Origin: Channallabes apus
Taxonomy: Eukaryota > Chordata > Actinopteri > Siluriformes > Clariidae
DNA length: 64,000 nucleotides
Direction: 5' to 3'
Assembly (NCBI GenBank): GCA_030522415.1
Contig: CM060121.1
Location: 23,274,142 to 23,338,141 of the forward strand
This document shows, in pieces, positions 49,454 to 60,379 of this stretch (the first letter of the stretch is position 1; each line of letters starts with the position of its first letter). The position numbers and the translations under genes are program-made. The notes beneath the pieces were generated by a model that did not search any database, had not been told where the DNA came from, and saw nothing but the letters and a program-made list of their open reading frames with translations.

Positions 49454-49705
49454 AAGAGAGATTTGCAGCAACAACAATCTCTTCCCAATTTGGGGTGAAA
49501 AGTGAAAAGGAATACCTACATTTTTCCTTCTTTTTTAAAAAAAAACTATTGCTTGCGTCACAATAAGAAAATATTCACACCTACAGTATAAATAGTGGTT
49601 AAGAACACTATGTTGTGCAAATCTCTAAATCTTAATTTCCAGGTTATAATGCAACAAATCAGGAAAAACATCAAGGTTGCGAATGCTATCGCACCCCACT
49701 GTACT

Positions 49706-51149
49706 GTATGAGCCTGGCTTGGCCAGTTGTCTCAAGTATGTGATGGACATGTATGTCTCTCTGTTGTTCTTTGTCTTTGATTGTCATGAGTGGATTCACA
49801 TCTCAGTGAATGCATCTCACCGTCACCTCCCAGCCATTAACCAAAGCTAGTGACTTGAATCAGACTTTGCTGAAGCCCAAATTCATCAAGACATGAAGTG
49901 TACACCCTTAACTACTGAAAGGTCTCAGGTATGATGCCTCCAGATTGGGGGTGGATCAAAGAACCTCAGAACATATGGTCTATCTCTATTTGAGGACAGT
50001 GAGACCAGAAGTGCTCCACCCACTGGAACTTCAACAAACCTATCTATTGATTGGAGGAGAAAGACATAAAGAGGGCTTGATCATGGCCTGCGCTTGCACA
50101 TTCTTGACCTACATCTCATGTTGCTGCTTCTGCCTCATGAGGACTTCTGCTTCTTCCTGAATTCAGAAAGGAAGGTTATACAGTAGATCCTGAAAAAGGA
50201 AGAGATATAGATGAATTAATGCTAACAAAAGCACTGCAGCTACCATATTTGATTTGTTATGGGATTTATTTGGAGAAAAATAGTTACAGATACAAGGATA
50301 CAAACCTATAAAGTAATATCCTTGCAAAGTGGCCTGTTTCTTCCTCCCAAAGTTAAGTGGTTCATATGTACTGTACGTATCTCTCTGTCTCCTTTGCTAT
50401 ATCTCTCTAGCTTTTATTTCCCTCTTGTTTCAAACCTAATTTTCCTCTGAAACATTCTGCGTCAGCATTTGTGCCCTGTCTGCCTTCAACCAAGAACACA
50501 CACTCTCTCTCCCAATTATACTGCTATACCCCCCCCCCCCCACACACACACACACACGCACACACTGAGTGTATACTGTACTGTACAAGCCTCTCGATCT
50601 CAATCTCATTTAGCCTCTATTCTACCTGACTTTGCATTTCTCTCTCACCCATTTCTCACACATTTGTCTTTCTCTCTGTGTGTCTCTTTCTCTCTCTCAC
50701 ACACACACACCCCGCTCGTTTCTTTTATGCATTTATAAAAACAGATGTATCAGTCTACAGTATTTAGGCTCATTGTTGTGTTATAAGCCACATTGTTCAG
50801 TTGCATGTCATGACGGTTCACATCCATGATCACAAGTGACTTTTATTTGACTCTAATGTGGACGCATCCGTCCTCTGGTACAGGATGCATGAACACACAG
50901 ACACGTCTTTGCTCACATTATTTGGGTTAAAACACGTTAAATTTGTTTCATTTGTTTTACTTGTTCATTTCTAACACTGGATGTGATGATGCGAATACGC
51001 TTGAGATGTTGCCCTAGAATATATCAAGGAGTCAGTATTATTTTTTTCCCCACTGATGTCAGTGTGTACAGCTCCCTATGTACTGTACATTACGTACTGT
51101 ATACAGTATACAGGGGCAAAAAGTATATATAATATATGGATCCTATATA
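49706..51149. other. Single-copy stretch with short simple repeats
   Basis: C run and (CA)n at 50528-50560, (TC)n(AC)n at 50685-50711. No gene recognised. Confidence 0.45.
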
Positions 51150-51892
51150 CAGTGAAACATCGGATTGTGAGTAACGCGGTTTGCGAGTGTTCCGCAAAAT
51201 GAGCAAAGATTTGTAATAAATTTTGACTTGGAAAATGAGAAAGTCTTGGTTTACGAGTACCGAGTATCATGTAACATGCAATCGCTTCTTGTTTTGTCGC
51301 AGAGCGTCACGTGATCACAACTGAGCCTCCCCTGTTGGGTCTTAGTGCGCGTCTCTTACTGGTATAATCAACATCCGTGCATGTGTGTACTGTTTACTAT
51401 AACACTGTGACTGTGTCTATGTAAAACATATATTATTTTGTGTCTGTATGCGTGTGTACAGCGCGCGTGTAAAGCAAAAGCAAGTCTCATTAGAGAGGTT
51501 AAAGATCACTTTTTTCTCTCTGCTCAAGGCTTAGCCTGCCCTTTGCCTGCTCTGTGTGTCTGTGTGCACGCGCGTCATTGGACACCGTGCGACACACACC
51601 CACACCCACCCACACACACACCCACACACACACAGCGGCTGTGCTCACAAATGGATCACAAAATCTGTCTGGATTTATTTTTACTTTTTTTAAAAGGTAA
51701 AGTGCAGGTTAATTTTTTTATTTTTACTTAAAATTTTGTGTTAATTTTTATGTATTTTTTTAGGGGGGCTGTGGAATGAATAATTTGAGTTTCCATTATT
51801 TCTTATAGGTACATTTGATTTGGTTTATGAGTGTTTTGGAATACAAGCCCATTTCCGGAACGAATTAGGCTCGTAATCCAAGGTTTCACTTG
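51150..51892. mobile_element. Non-autonomous mariner-type TIR element
   Basis: Left end ta|cagtgaaacatcggattg with gagtaacgcggtttgcgag; right end gctcgtaatccaaggtttca, whose reverse complement matches the left end with changes. The interior has a CA-rich stretch at 51594-51634 and no transposase. The family is related to teleost MITEs with attcgttcc subterminal sequence. Confidence 0.7.
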
Positions 51893-51897
51893 TTAAA

Positions 51898-51979
51898 GAT
51901 TAGAACGGTCAGATGAGAATCCATATACAGTATTGGATATATAGATATATATATGGATTCTGATCTGACCGTTCTAATC
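51898..51979. repeat. Near-perfect hairpin with 30-bp arms
   Basis: Arms 51898-51927 and 51950-51979 are inverted copies with one mismatch (gatgag against gatcag), separated by a 22-bp AT-rich spacer. The right arm runs into the LINE fragment at 51985. Confidence 0.9.
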
Positions 51980-51984
51980 CTGTA

Positions 51985-52662
51985 CCACAGAGAGCATCCT
52001 GACGGGAAACATCACGACCTGGTTCGGGAACAGCACCATGCAGGACAGACGAGCTCTACAGAGGGTGGTGCGATCAGCTGAGCGCATCATCCGCACTGAG
52101 CTCCCTGACCTGCACTCCATCTACAGCAAGCGGTGCTGGACCAAGGCCAGGAAGATCATGAAGGACCTCTGCCACCCCAGCAATGGACTGTTCTCTCTGT
52201 TGCGGTCTGGGAAGCGATTCTGCTCCCTAAAGGCCAACACAGAGAGACTGAGGAGGAGCTTCTTCCCGCAGGCGATAAGGTCTCTCAATCACACAATCAC
52301 ACCTCCACACAGGACTAATAACATCTTTTTAAACATTGACATTGACTGGACAATCATGGACACATTCATACACTACATATTTATATATCTGGACCATTTC
52401 ATAAGTCACTTTTCATGCATATTTGCACAGCCTTTGCCACTTTTAAATTTTTATACATACCCCCCCCCCTATATTTTGTAATATTTTTATTATGCCCTTA
52501 TTTGTACAGTTTATTTTACTAGTTAAATTTATTTTCTTTTGTATTTATTTTTATTAATATTTATTCCTTATGTATAAGCTTTTCTTTTTAAGGTCACTGG
52601 CGGTCGTACAAGCATTTCACTGCATATCGTACTGTGTATGTGACAAATAAAATTTGAATTTG
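51985..52662 (+). mobile_element. L2/CR1-like LINE, 3' end
   Basis: An open frame from about 51985 continues to about 52320. It reads TTESILTGNITTWFGNS, then RRALQRVVRSAERIIRTELP and DLHSIYSKRC, then KARKIMKDLCHPSNGLF and LRRSFFPQAIR, typical of the C-terminal end of the L2/CR1-like LINE reverse-transcriptase ORF. A T-rich 3' UTR follows, ending gtatgtgacaaataaaattt with a ttgaattga tail. The 5' part is missing, as usual for truncated LINE copies. The frame itself is remarkably intact. Confidence 0.8.
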
Positions 52663-53329
52663 ATATACAGTATACTGTACTGTATATATATCCTAGATTG
52701 GATGTATACCAGATACCAAGTACAGGATAAGGTTTATATCCAATCTACTGTAGAATCACATGTGAAAGTGTGAACTCTGACCTGAGTTTGGGTTAAAAAA
52801 AAATCGGATTTGAGTGCCTATTAATGTGAACGTGGGTTATTCTGATGTTTTTTTCGTTTGCTTCCCCATGATCCTGCATGTCATCTTTCCTCATTTCATC
52901 ACTCCTCTCTCCCTGGAGCAGACGGAAGAGGTTGAAGGTAGACAAGTAACAGATGACCCGTGTCCCTCCTGATTATACCAACATTGCCCAGGCCAGCCCT
53001 CATCTCCTTTCCTTTTTGCTCTCCCTTTAACTCTCTCTCTCTGACACTCTATTTCTGGTTTCCTTAATACCACTGCTTGTTTTTTCTTGTCTTTCGTTCC
53101 TCCTTGCTTGTCTCAAGTTTAAGCCATTCCCCTTTCTCCTTACCCCTTCCCCTGAACGCCCTTTCCCTCATTATTTTGCTCTTTCTTTCTCCCTCTATCC
53201 TTCTCTCTTCCAGGCATACCTCCAGTGGTGTGGTCCGTCTGGCCAGCAGCAGATGGTTGAGGCGATCAGAAGGAGACGTCCTCTAACCTGGGATTCAATC
53301 CAGAACTCGCAGCTCACACTATTACAGCC

Positions 53330-53370
<41 letters not shown>

Positions 53371-54210
53371 CAGTCTGCAGTCTATTTTTGTCACTGTTGG
53401 TATGAAACTGTGCTTCAGACTGATTTACTTTGTATGGCATCATCGTGTGTTTTGCACTTACAATAGTGAGTTTATGTCTGGGTTTCTATTTTTACAGCAG
53501 GTGCCATGATAACCGTTTCATGGATAATATTTTAACCTTGATTTTTGTCTTCTGTGTTCTCAGGAGGAAGCCAGGGAGATCGTGTTAAAATATTTTAAAG
53601 GGATAACATGGGGTTAAAGATGTCCAACAAGCTGCTGTACCTCGATCAGAGTCTGCAATCTTAACAAGATCTTAACACGAATCAGGGATTCCATAGAAGG
53701 TCATCACACGCAAACACTTGTGTTAGATCAAAGCATTTCTGCTCCTGTATTGGTTCAGTTATTGAAGAAGCTCACATGTTTCTACCTTGCTATACATCAA
53801 CAGTTTATCAGCAACAATGTTTGAAAATAAAATCATATTTCCTGCCCATTTTTATGTGCTTTTATAATTTTCCATTTATTCCTGTTAGCTTTCCAGTCAT
53901 AACTGCTCTGCATGGACCTGATGGCTCCCACTGACTGAATATCGTATTTTTGTGCTGAAATCTGATTCTGCATTTATATCCACTGTGACATGTCTTTTAA
54001 ATGTGATATCAAAGGGATAGATGGATATGACTTTGAGCAAACTGAGACATGCAGAGAGTGACGATAAAGGAGGAGAGGGAAAGAAAGTAAGTAATTCCAA
54101 AGGGAGAGATGAAGAGAATGGGGTAAAGGAAGAGATGAGGACTGGTGGTAAAAAGAGAGAGATAACTAGAATGGTGGAAATTAATAAAACGTAGAGAATG
54201 GTGATAAAGG
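52663..54210. other. Single-copy stretch with pyrimidine tract and (GT)n
   Basis: A pyrimidine-rich tract at 53080-53213 precedes a possible exon at 53214-53287 (see findings). A (GT)n lies at 53331-53367. Nothing else recognised. Confidence 0.45.
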
Positions 54211-54728
54211 GAGAGATGGAGAGAATGATGGTGAAGAGAGATGGAGAGAATGATGGTAACGAGAGATGGAGAGAATGATGGTAACGAGAGATGGAGGGAA
54301 TGATGGTAACGAGAGATGGAGGGAATGAAGGTGAAGAGAGATGGAGGGAATGAAGGTGAAGAGAGATGGAGGGAATGAAGGTGAAGAGAGATATAGGGAA
54401 TGAAGGTGAAGAGAGATGGAGAGAATGAAGGTGAAGAGAGATGGAGAGAATGAAGGTGAAGAGAGATGGAGAGAATGAAGGTGAAGAGAGATGGAGGGAA
54501 TGAAGGTGAAGAGAGATATAGGGAATGAAGGTGAAGAGAGATGGAGAGAATGAAGGTGAAGAGAGATGGAGAGAATGAAGGTGAAGAGAGATGGAGAGAA
54601 TGAAGGTGAAGAGAGATGGAGAGAATGAAGGTGAAGAGAGATGGAGAGAATGAAGGTGAAGAGAGATGGAGGGAATGAAGGTGAAGAGAGATGAGGAGAA
54701 TGACGGTAATGGAGGGAATGAAGGTAAA
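54211..54728. repeat. 25-bp purine-rich minisatellite
   Basis: About 20 tandem units of gagagatggagagaatgaag plus gtgaa, with variants ending gtaac at the left side. Because 25 is not a multiple of 3, three units restore the frame, giving long open minus-strand frames that encode a 25-residue Ser/Leu/His/Phe-rich repeat. This is not a gene. Confidence 0.92.
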
Positions 54729-55854
54729 GCTGTAGATACAGTGGTGAATGCATGGGGAAAATCTGAGATAAGTACAGATATTAAAGGAATAATTATGAAT
54801 AATAATAATATATAATTATGAATAATTATTAGTATCATTACAAAAGGATAGGTGAGACATTGGGAGGATGAAATAATGGAAAATGAAGAGAGAGAGTGGA
54901 TGATAACAGGCCAGATGGACAAATGCAGTGGTTACGGAAGAGATGGATAGATACAGTAGATAGATAGATAATGACAAGAAAAGAAGAGATAGAGGACTAA
55001 AGAGAATGAGAAAAACATACTGTATGTAGGGATAAAGAGAATGAGAAGAAAAGGAGAGGAGAGATAAGGAGTGACAATAAAAAGGAGAAATCCATCACAT
55101 GATGATAGGGGGAGAGATGGAAAGATAAAAATCTATGATAAAAGGAGAGATAAAGAGAGTCAAGATAAAGGGAAAGATGGGGAGATTTAATTCTCATGCC
55201 TGGTGGGTTGTCTTCTCTCATTTTGCAATGTCTAGCTGTGTTCTAATAAGAACCGTTATTAGAGGCCTGAGTGACATTAAAGACGCGTGTGTGTGAGGAT
55301 AAGGAAAGCCCCCCTGCGGGGAGGAGATGGCTGCTGTGTAAATGTCCGTCATGTCGGGGGAGTGGTGTTCCCATCCTGGCTGCCTCCCGCTGATTGAAGC
55401 GCGCAGTCAGAGCGAGCGGACAGCAGATCTTCCTGCACGGTCACGATCGCGCTGCTCATCCTGCACCCCTGCTAGCTGTTATTTCTGATATTCACTTCAT
55501 ATTTTTGTTAAGGATCGCACTCCCCGTTTTATGCCTTTCCATCACTTATTCCATTTCACTTCTCAATCCCCTCCTCCCTCAGATACCTTAGTTTTCCTGC
55601 CATGATGTTCAATAATACACCAGAGCAACCTTGAAAAGATCAATAAAAACAACTCTAATGTTGGCAGCAGTAATTTTCATGGCAGTAATTTAACCACATT
55701 AGTACTATTAATTAATGTTACCTGTTGTTATGATGAGGGGGTCCAGATGATCTTTTTACAAACCTTCTTGACACCATCCTATGCACTCGTTCCAAACTAA
55801 TCTGCTGGTCCAAAGGAAAGCAAGTTCTTCAACTGAGTGAAGAACCGCCAGGGC
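54729..55854. other. Purine-rich then ordinary single-copy stretch
   Basis: Up to about 55190 the sequence stays GA-rich with gagagat-like remnants of the minisatellite. After that it is ordinary. A GC-richer part at 55300-55470 shows no exon that I can support. Confidence 0.45.
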
Positions 55855-56110
55855 TACCTGTGAGGGCAAGATTTCCCAGAGGTGTAGGAACTTCACAAGT
55901 TTGAATCTCTTCTTGCAGTCTGGGGGTCTGGAGTTTCCATTACAGTGCTTGGTGTGTTTTCTTAGGATTCAGTTCCCAAATTCCTGAGTGATTGGAAGTG
56001 TGTGTGCTTGTGCCTCGTAATGGGTGGCGCCACATCCAGTTGGGACTCTACCGTGTACCATAGGTTCCCTGGGAAAGACTCCACAAGAAAAGTGTAGATG
56101 GTGGAAGGAT
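55855..56110 (+). mobile_element. Very diverged Mermaid-like SINE
   Basis: Order preserved but eroded: gtttgaatctcttc, cagtgcttggtgtgttttct, attcagttcccaaattcctg, gtaatgggtggcgccacatc, tccctgggaaagactcc, tagatggtggaagga. Probably the oldest copy in the window. Confidence 0.6.
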
Positions 56111-56828
56111 GCGCCTGGGTAAGTTATGTGGATCATTAGCCAGACCTTAATAGTTCTTGATGTCCACCACCTCCATGGTGAATCCCCTTTACCTTTTGGT
56201 TACATACTGTAGTGCTGGTAATAATTTAGAATTATTTTCACCACTGGATATGATACTGTATGTACTGTACACTACATACTTTTTCCCTTTTAAGGACTAC
56301 TGCTAGTAATAATCTCGGCACTGTTTGTGCTTGGACCCCTACAGCCAAAGAAATCCAAATAGCAGGAGTAACATAAATACAGTAACTAAATAAATAAATG
56401 AAAATACGCATTTTGATGCAGAGCAATGCTTCACTTATGATGAATCGTATTCACCAATGATGATCTTCATTTTTTCCCCCTGTGGTTTCACATCATTTAA
56501 TCTGTCCTTCACTTTCACATACTCACCATGTGCCATTTTTTAAAATAGAAATTAATGACATAACTTGGCACTAAATTAAACAAATCTCCTTCTCTTGTCA
56601 TTAATAAGCGCGAGTGCGCACGTGATTATTTGAAGTACAGTACGTGTTAGGTTTCCACCTCGTGATCACATTTGTACTTCAAATTCTTCACAAACACACT
56701 CAGACTTAAACGCACTTAGACATTTTAACGTCTTCTACCCTATCTTACCATTTATGTTTCTAACATTCAAACTGGAGGTGTTGAAATGTTTTTATATCAC
56801 AATAACCATCAGAATTATGATTCATGGT
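56111..56828. other. Single-copy stretch, no gene seen
   Basis: No repeat family or exon recognised. Confidence 0.45.
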
Positions 56829-57072
56829 TAGTGTTGGGGGACGTTACATTTTAAAGTAACTAATTACATTACAAAATTACTATCTTTAAAAAGTAATCAG
56901 TTACATTACAGCGTTACTTTTTCATAAAAGTAACTAGTTCGAGTACTTTTCCGTTGCAGAAAATGAAAACTCCTTTGTGATTCCTCTTGCATGTTGTTTT
57001 TAGTCAAGACCTTTATAATTATTCTACCATCATCACTCAGCGAAGTTTTGCCCATAATCTGTTAACTACTAA

Positions 57073-57221
57073 TACCCCTATCTCACCTACGCAGTTTCGG
57101 TGGCCGTAAGTATCATGATTCATGATATTCATCATGATACAATCATGAGTTTTGGCGTGGTGATTATGTTTCCATCTTTCCATGTGTCGGTCCTCGCATA
57201 GACACAGATACAGTAGGGGTA
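57073..57221. mobile_element. PIF/Harbinger-type MITE
   Basis: Left end tacccctatctcacctacgc and right end gtaggggta, with TAA on both sides (57070-57072 and 57222-57224). The terminus matches the MITE at 63263-63436. The 149-bp interior is palindrome-rich (atcatgattcatgat). Confidence 0.8.
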
Positions 57222-57394
57222 TAACAGCAGAATAACACGGGGGGCGGTTATCAGGGGGCGAGGCTTGTAGGCTGACTTTCACACACACTAATGGATTGGT
57301 GTCTGGCTCAAGGATTACATAAATTGTCTAAATAACGGATTTTTGAAAAAATAACTGAGTGCTTAAATGTCGGCCCTAACGCATTAGATTACTC

Positions 57395-57767
57395 ATTCAT
57401 TCATTCATCTTCTATACCGCTTAATCCTGTGTTCAGGGTCGCGGGGGACCTGGAGCCTATCCCAGGAGACTTCGGGCACTAGGTGGGGTACACCCTGGAC
57501 AGTGTGCCAATCCATCGCAGGGCACACACACATACACACACTCACACACCCAATCACACACTACGGGCAATTTAGGAACGCCAATTAGCCTAACCTGCAT
57601 ATCTTTGGACTGTGGGAGGAAACCGGAGTACCCGGAGGAAACCCACCAAGCACGGGGAGAACATGCAAACTCCATGCACACAGAGACGGGAATCGAGCCT
57701 GGCCGGGGAATCGAACCCAGACCCTGGAGGTGCAAGGCGACAGTGCTAACCACTACACCACCGCGCC
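57395..57767 (-). mobile_element. Young full-length Mermaid-like SINE
   Basis: A complete minus-strand copy with the (attc)n tail first, then gtgttcagggtcgcggggga, the body and the head ending ggtgtagtgg on the complement. A perfect 14-bp target duplication, gcattagattactc, lies at 57381-57394 and 57768-57781. Very close in sequence to 20784-21153. Confidence 0.96.
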
Positions 57768-57830
57768 GCATTAGATTACTCGTTATATAAAAAAACTTTA
57801 GATCGCGTTACACCCAACACTGTTCACGGT

Positions 57831-58310
57831 TTATGATATTCGAATGTAACATTAAAAAAACAGCATGCTTCCACATATTCTCATTGAACAGGATTGCAAT
57901 CAGTTTTTATTATAGTGAAATAAGTAATTTATTAAATAATCTGCTTCATTCAACCCTTCAGTGTAATTCCATATCAATATTTTCATATTTTCTTTCATAT
58001 TTCCATTCGTTGTGCATTTAAAAAATTTCTAAATGTCGTCTCGCAATTAATAAACCAGAGTATTAAAATAGGCTAGAGAGCATAAAGGCTATTTCTTTTA
58101 ATCAGGCACATTAGTCCTTTTAATTTAATCTTAAGATTCTTGAAATCTATTATCATTAATTACACAGAAATAGTTGGGTAGCAATAAAATATAAAGGAAG
58201 TGGAAAATGCTGTGAGTAGTAAATATTATATTATATAACTTTATGTTGTACTTACATACTTGTGCTAGAAAGTGCGAAAATAAAAGCCTGACACGCTTAT
58301 AGACTACAAG
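57831..58310. other. AT-rich single-copy stretch
   Basis: No gene or repeat recognised. Confidence 0.45.
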
Positions 58311-58323
58311 GTGAAATATTCAC

Positions 58324-58425
58324 TCACTCATCGATCCTGTACACGGCGTCTCAGGCGACATACAGTACTGTAGGGCACGAGGTGGGGTACATCCTGTACT
58401 GGGGGCCAATCCATTGCAGGTCATC
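58324..58425 (-). mobile_element. Severely 5'-truncated Mermaid-like SINE
   Basis: Only about 100 bp of the 3' end remain (cactcatcgatcctgtac, gggcacgaggtggggtacat, ggccaatccattgcagg). A perfect 13-bp duplication, gtgaaatattcac, flanks it at 58311-58323 and 58426-58438. An extra atacagtactg block is inserted relative to the young copies. Confidence 0.88.
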
Positions 58426-58438
58426 GTGAAATATTCAC

Positions 58439-59298
58439 CTTAACATCACCCTGTGTGTTAATTATTGTGCATTATATTACCAACTATTAGTTACTAGACC
58501 ATGTGCCTGTATGATGATTTATTTGTCTTGTGAAAACATCATCACGATGAACAGATAAGAAAAGGTCTATTGTCTTGGTCTTTGACATGTCCTATAAGTG
58601 CCAGGAGTTTGAGAGAGATCATAACATCTCTCCTCTCTCTCGTCAGAACAATGACCTTCCATTCTCCCCTGACGATTGGAGTGACGCTACCAAACCACAG
58701 ACATCTGTTTGATCATGGATGCGGAATGGGATCATTAAAGCTTGCTTATAAATCTGTTTAGTTTGACATTGCAGCATACAGTTTTACCTGTGACAGAAGT
58801 TGGTACTGTTGATATGCAGACTCGAGCTAGTCAGTGGGATTTGGCATCCAAAAAAGAAAACAAGGAAGAAGAAACAGAGTATATATTTCCACTGCAGGGA
58901 CCCAGGAACCTTTTCAGGAACTTTAGAGAGCACAAGAGAACTAAAAGGGCTGGTTTTTACTCATTAATAATAACGTTGGAGTGGTCTTGGAGTACAATTT
59001 CACAATCACTGATGGTTTTTACTTTTTATGATTTTAAACAAAATACAGACCTAAGTGACCTAAAGACATTGAGGATGCAAAATTGTGGAGGGATTTTTAA
59101 CATTTCAAACGGGTCATGCCTTAAAGTTCTGCCGAAAAGTGCTTAATAACTTTCTGTGGGGCATCATATTGAGTGACATCATGTTCAATGACATCACATT
59201 GAGTAACCACATAGTGTGATGCTTTTTTTTCCCTCCAAATCTTTTTGGAGATCTAAACATAAATCATAAATCCCTCCCCCCATCCCCCCCATCATAAA
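58439..59298. other. Single-copy stretch with an unsupported 134-codon frame
   Basis: A frame at 58742-59146 is open but lacks any motif I recognise and has no exon-like boundaries. A small repeat of tgacatcatgttcaatgacat type lies at 59174-59204. Confidence 0.4.
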
Positions 59299-59307
59299 GG
59301 TATTGGG

Positions 59308-59528
59308 GTCCTCCCACAGTCCAAAGATATGCAGGTTAGGCTAATTGGCGTTCCCAAATTGCCCGTAGTGTGTGATTGGGTGTGTGTGTGTGTCTGCCCT
59401 GCGATGGATTGGCACCCTGTCCAGGGTGTACCCCGCCTAGTGCCCGAAGTCTCCTGGGATAGGCTCCAGGTCCCCCGCGACCCTGAACACAGGATTAAGC
59501 GGTGTAGAAAATGAATGAATGAATGAAT
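59308..59528 (+). mobile_element. 5'-truncated young Mermaid-like SINE
   Basis: Starts inside the body at tcctcccacagtccaaag and runs to the (gaat)n tail. The duplication ggtattggg lies at 59299-59307 and 59529-59537. Almost identical to the matching part of 20784-21153. Confidence 0.93.
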
Positions 59529-59559
59529 GGTATTGGGATATCCCATATAAATTCATGTG

Positions 59560-59660
59560 CCCGCTGTCTTTCTGGTGTGCCTGGGTGGCGTGAGTGCTGG
59601 GTGCTTGGGCCCGCTCATCGTTGTTTGCAACTATATTTATAATAATTATTATTATAAACA
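59560..59660 (+). mobile_element. Possible RTE/Rex3-like LINE 3' end
   Basis: Contains gtggcgtgagtgctgggtgc, ttgggcccgctcatcg and tgtttgcaactatatttata followed by an att-rich tail, resembling the 3' end of fish RTE-type LINEs. Too short for a firm call. Confidence 0.4.
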
Positions 59661-60339
59661 AGTGAACTTCCAAAGTATTGTATTCACACCGATATTCACA
59701 CTGTATATCAAGGTCCTGGCGTAAACTGGGATCAACTAATGATACTAATGATGAACTAATGATTGAAGCAGTGATACTGTACTGTATCTCTGTGCTGCTG
59801 TTTTGTACATTTCTGATAATGTCAGCGGTTTAGAGAATGACCATTTCAAGGATGCTTTCACACTTAGGACTCAGAAACAGATCCGAGTACATACGACACC
59901 AAAATCTGTTACGTTTGCATAAATGTGTCTACTCCCTATCATGCCCAAGAGATGGATCAGCGTACCGTGTTTGAGTCCAGGATTATCTCGAGCACAAACC
60001 TGGCAAATTTCGAATTAAATATAAAGTACAGTAAAACTACTCTGTACCAGTATTTTATTTCTTTCTCCTTCCTTCCTCTGAATCCCTGCTACAGCACTGT
60101 AATCACAACATGTCTTACTCTGCCTCTCGGAAACAGAACCGCGCGGGTCATCTCGAGGTGTCGAGCGATGGCTGATGTGTGTTTCTGTTGTATATACAGT
60201 ACGTGTGTTTGTCCTCTTGCATGCACAAGGCAGCAGGTCTAATGAGCTCATCAGAAAAAAAGCATGAAAGGAAATAAAAAGCTCACAGTGGCACTCACTG
60301 CTCTGTGAGGAACTCAACTAACTTCCACACCTGCTGTTT

Positions 60340-60379
<40 letters not shown>

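Larger units (their letters stand above)
48490..49705 (+). mobile_element. Decayed Tc1-like transposon with nested insertions
   Basis: Left part gccccctttgttataaaacc and gcctacctgtgtgcaattt, then after an insertion ttccccaaacagcatttg, agtgaagcatggtggtgg, cctgtttcagtctgccagag, aaatgtcttggaatggct, and the right end ccaggttataatgcaac with ccactgta. The order follows a Sleeping Beauty-related teleost Tc1 family. Coding capacity is destroyed. Confidence 0.7.
56829..57822. mobile_element. hAT element carrying two nested insertions
   Basis: Left end tagtgttgggggacgttac and right end gcgttacacccaacactg are inverted repeats. The flanks ttcatggt (56821-56828) and ttcacggt (57823-57830) form a 7/8 target duplication. 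Subterminal taactaattacattac repeats are typical. Inside lie a MITE (57073-57221) and a SINE (57395-57767). The remaining hAT sequence is under 500 bp and non-coding. Confidence 0.88.

Noticed and set aside
53897..54922. 341-codon open frame on the minus strand
   Set aside because: It spans the 25-bp minisatellite; two frames are open over the same repeat and the peptide is a 25-residue periodic Ser/Leu/His sequence.
58355..58375. tacagtactgt, identical to the first bases of miR-101
   Set aside because: The match ends there, no hairpin is visible, and the segment lies in a SINE copy. It is one of many TACAGTA/TACTGTA composites.
58742..59146. 134-codon open frame
   Set aside because: No recognisable motif, no exon-like boundaries and AT-rich composition; length alone does not support a gene.
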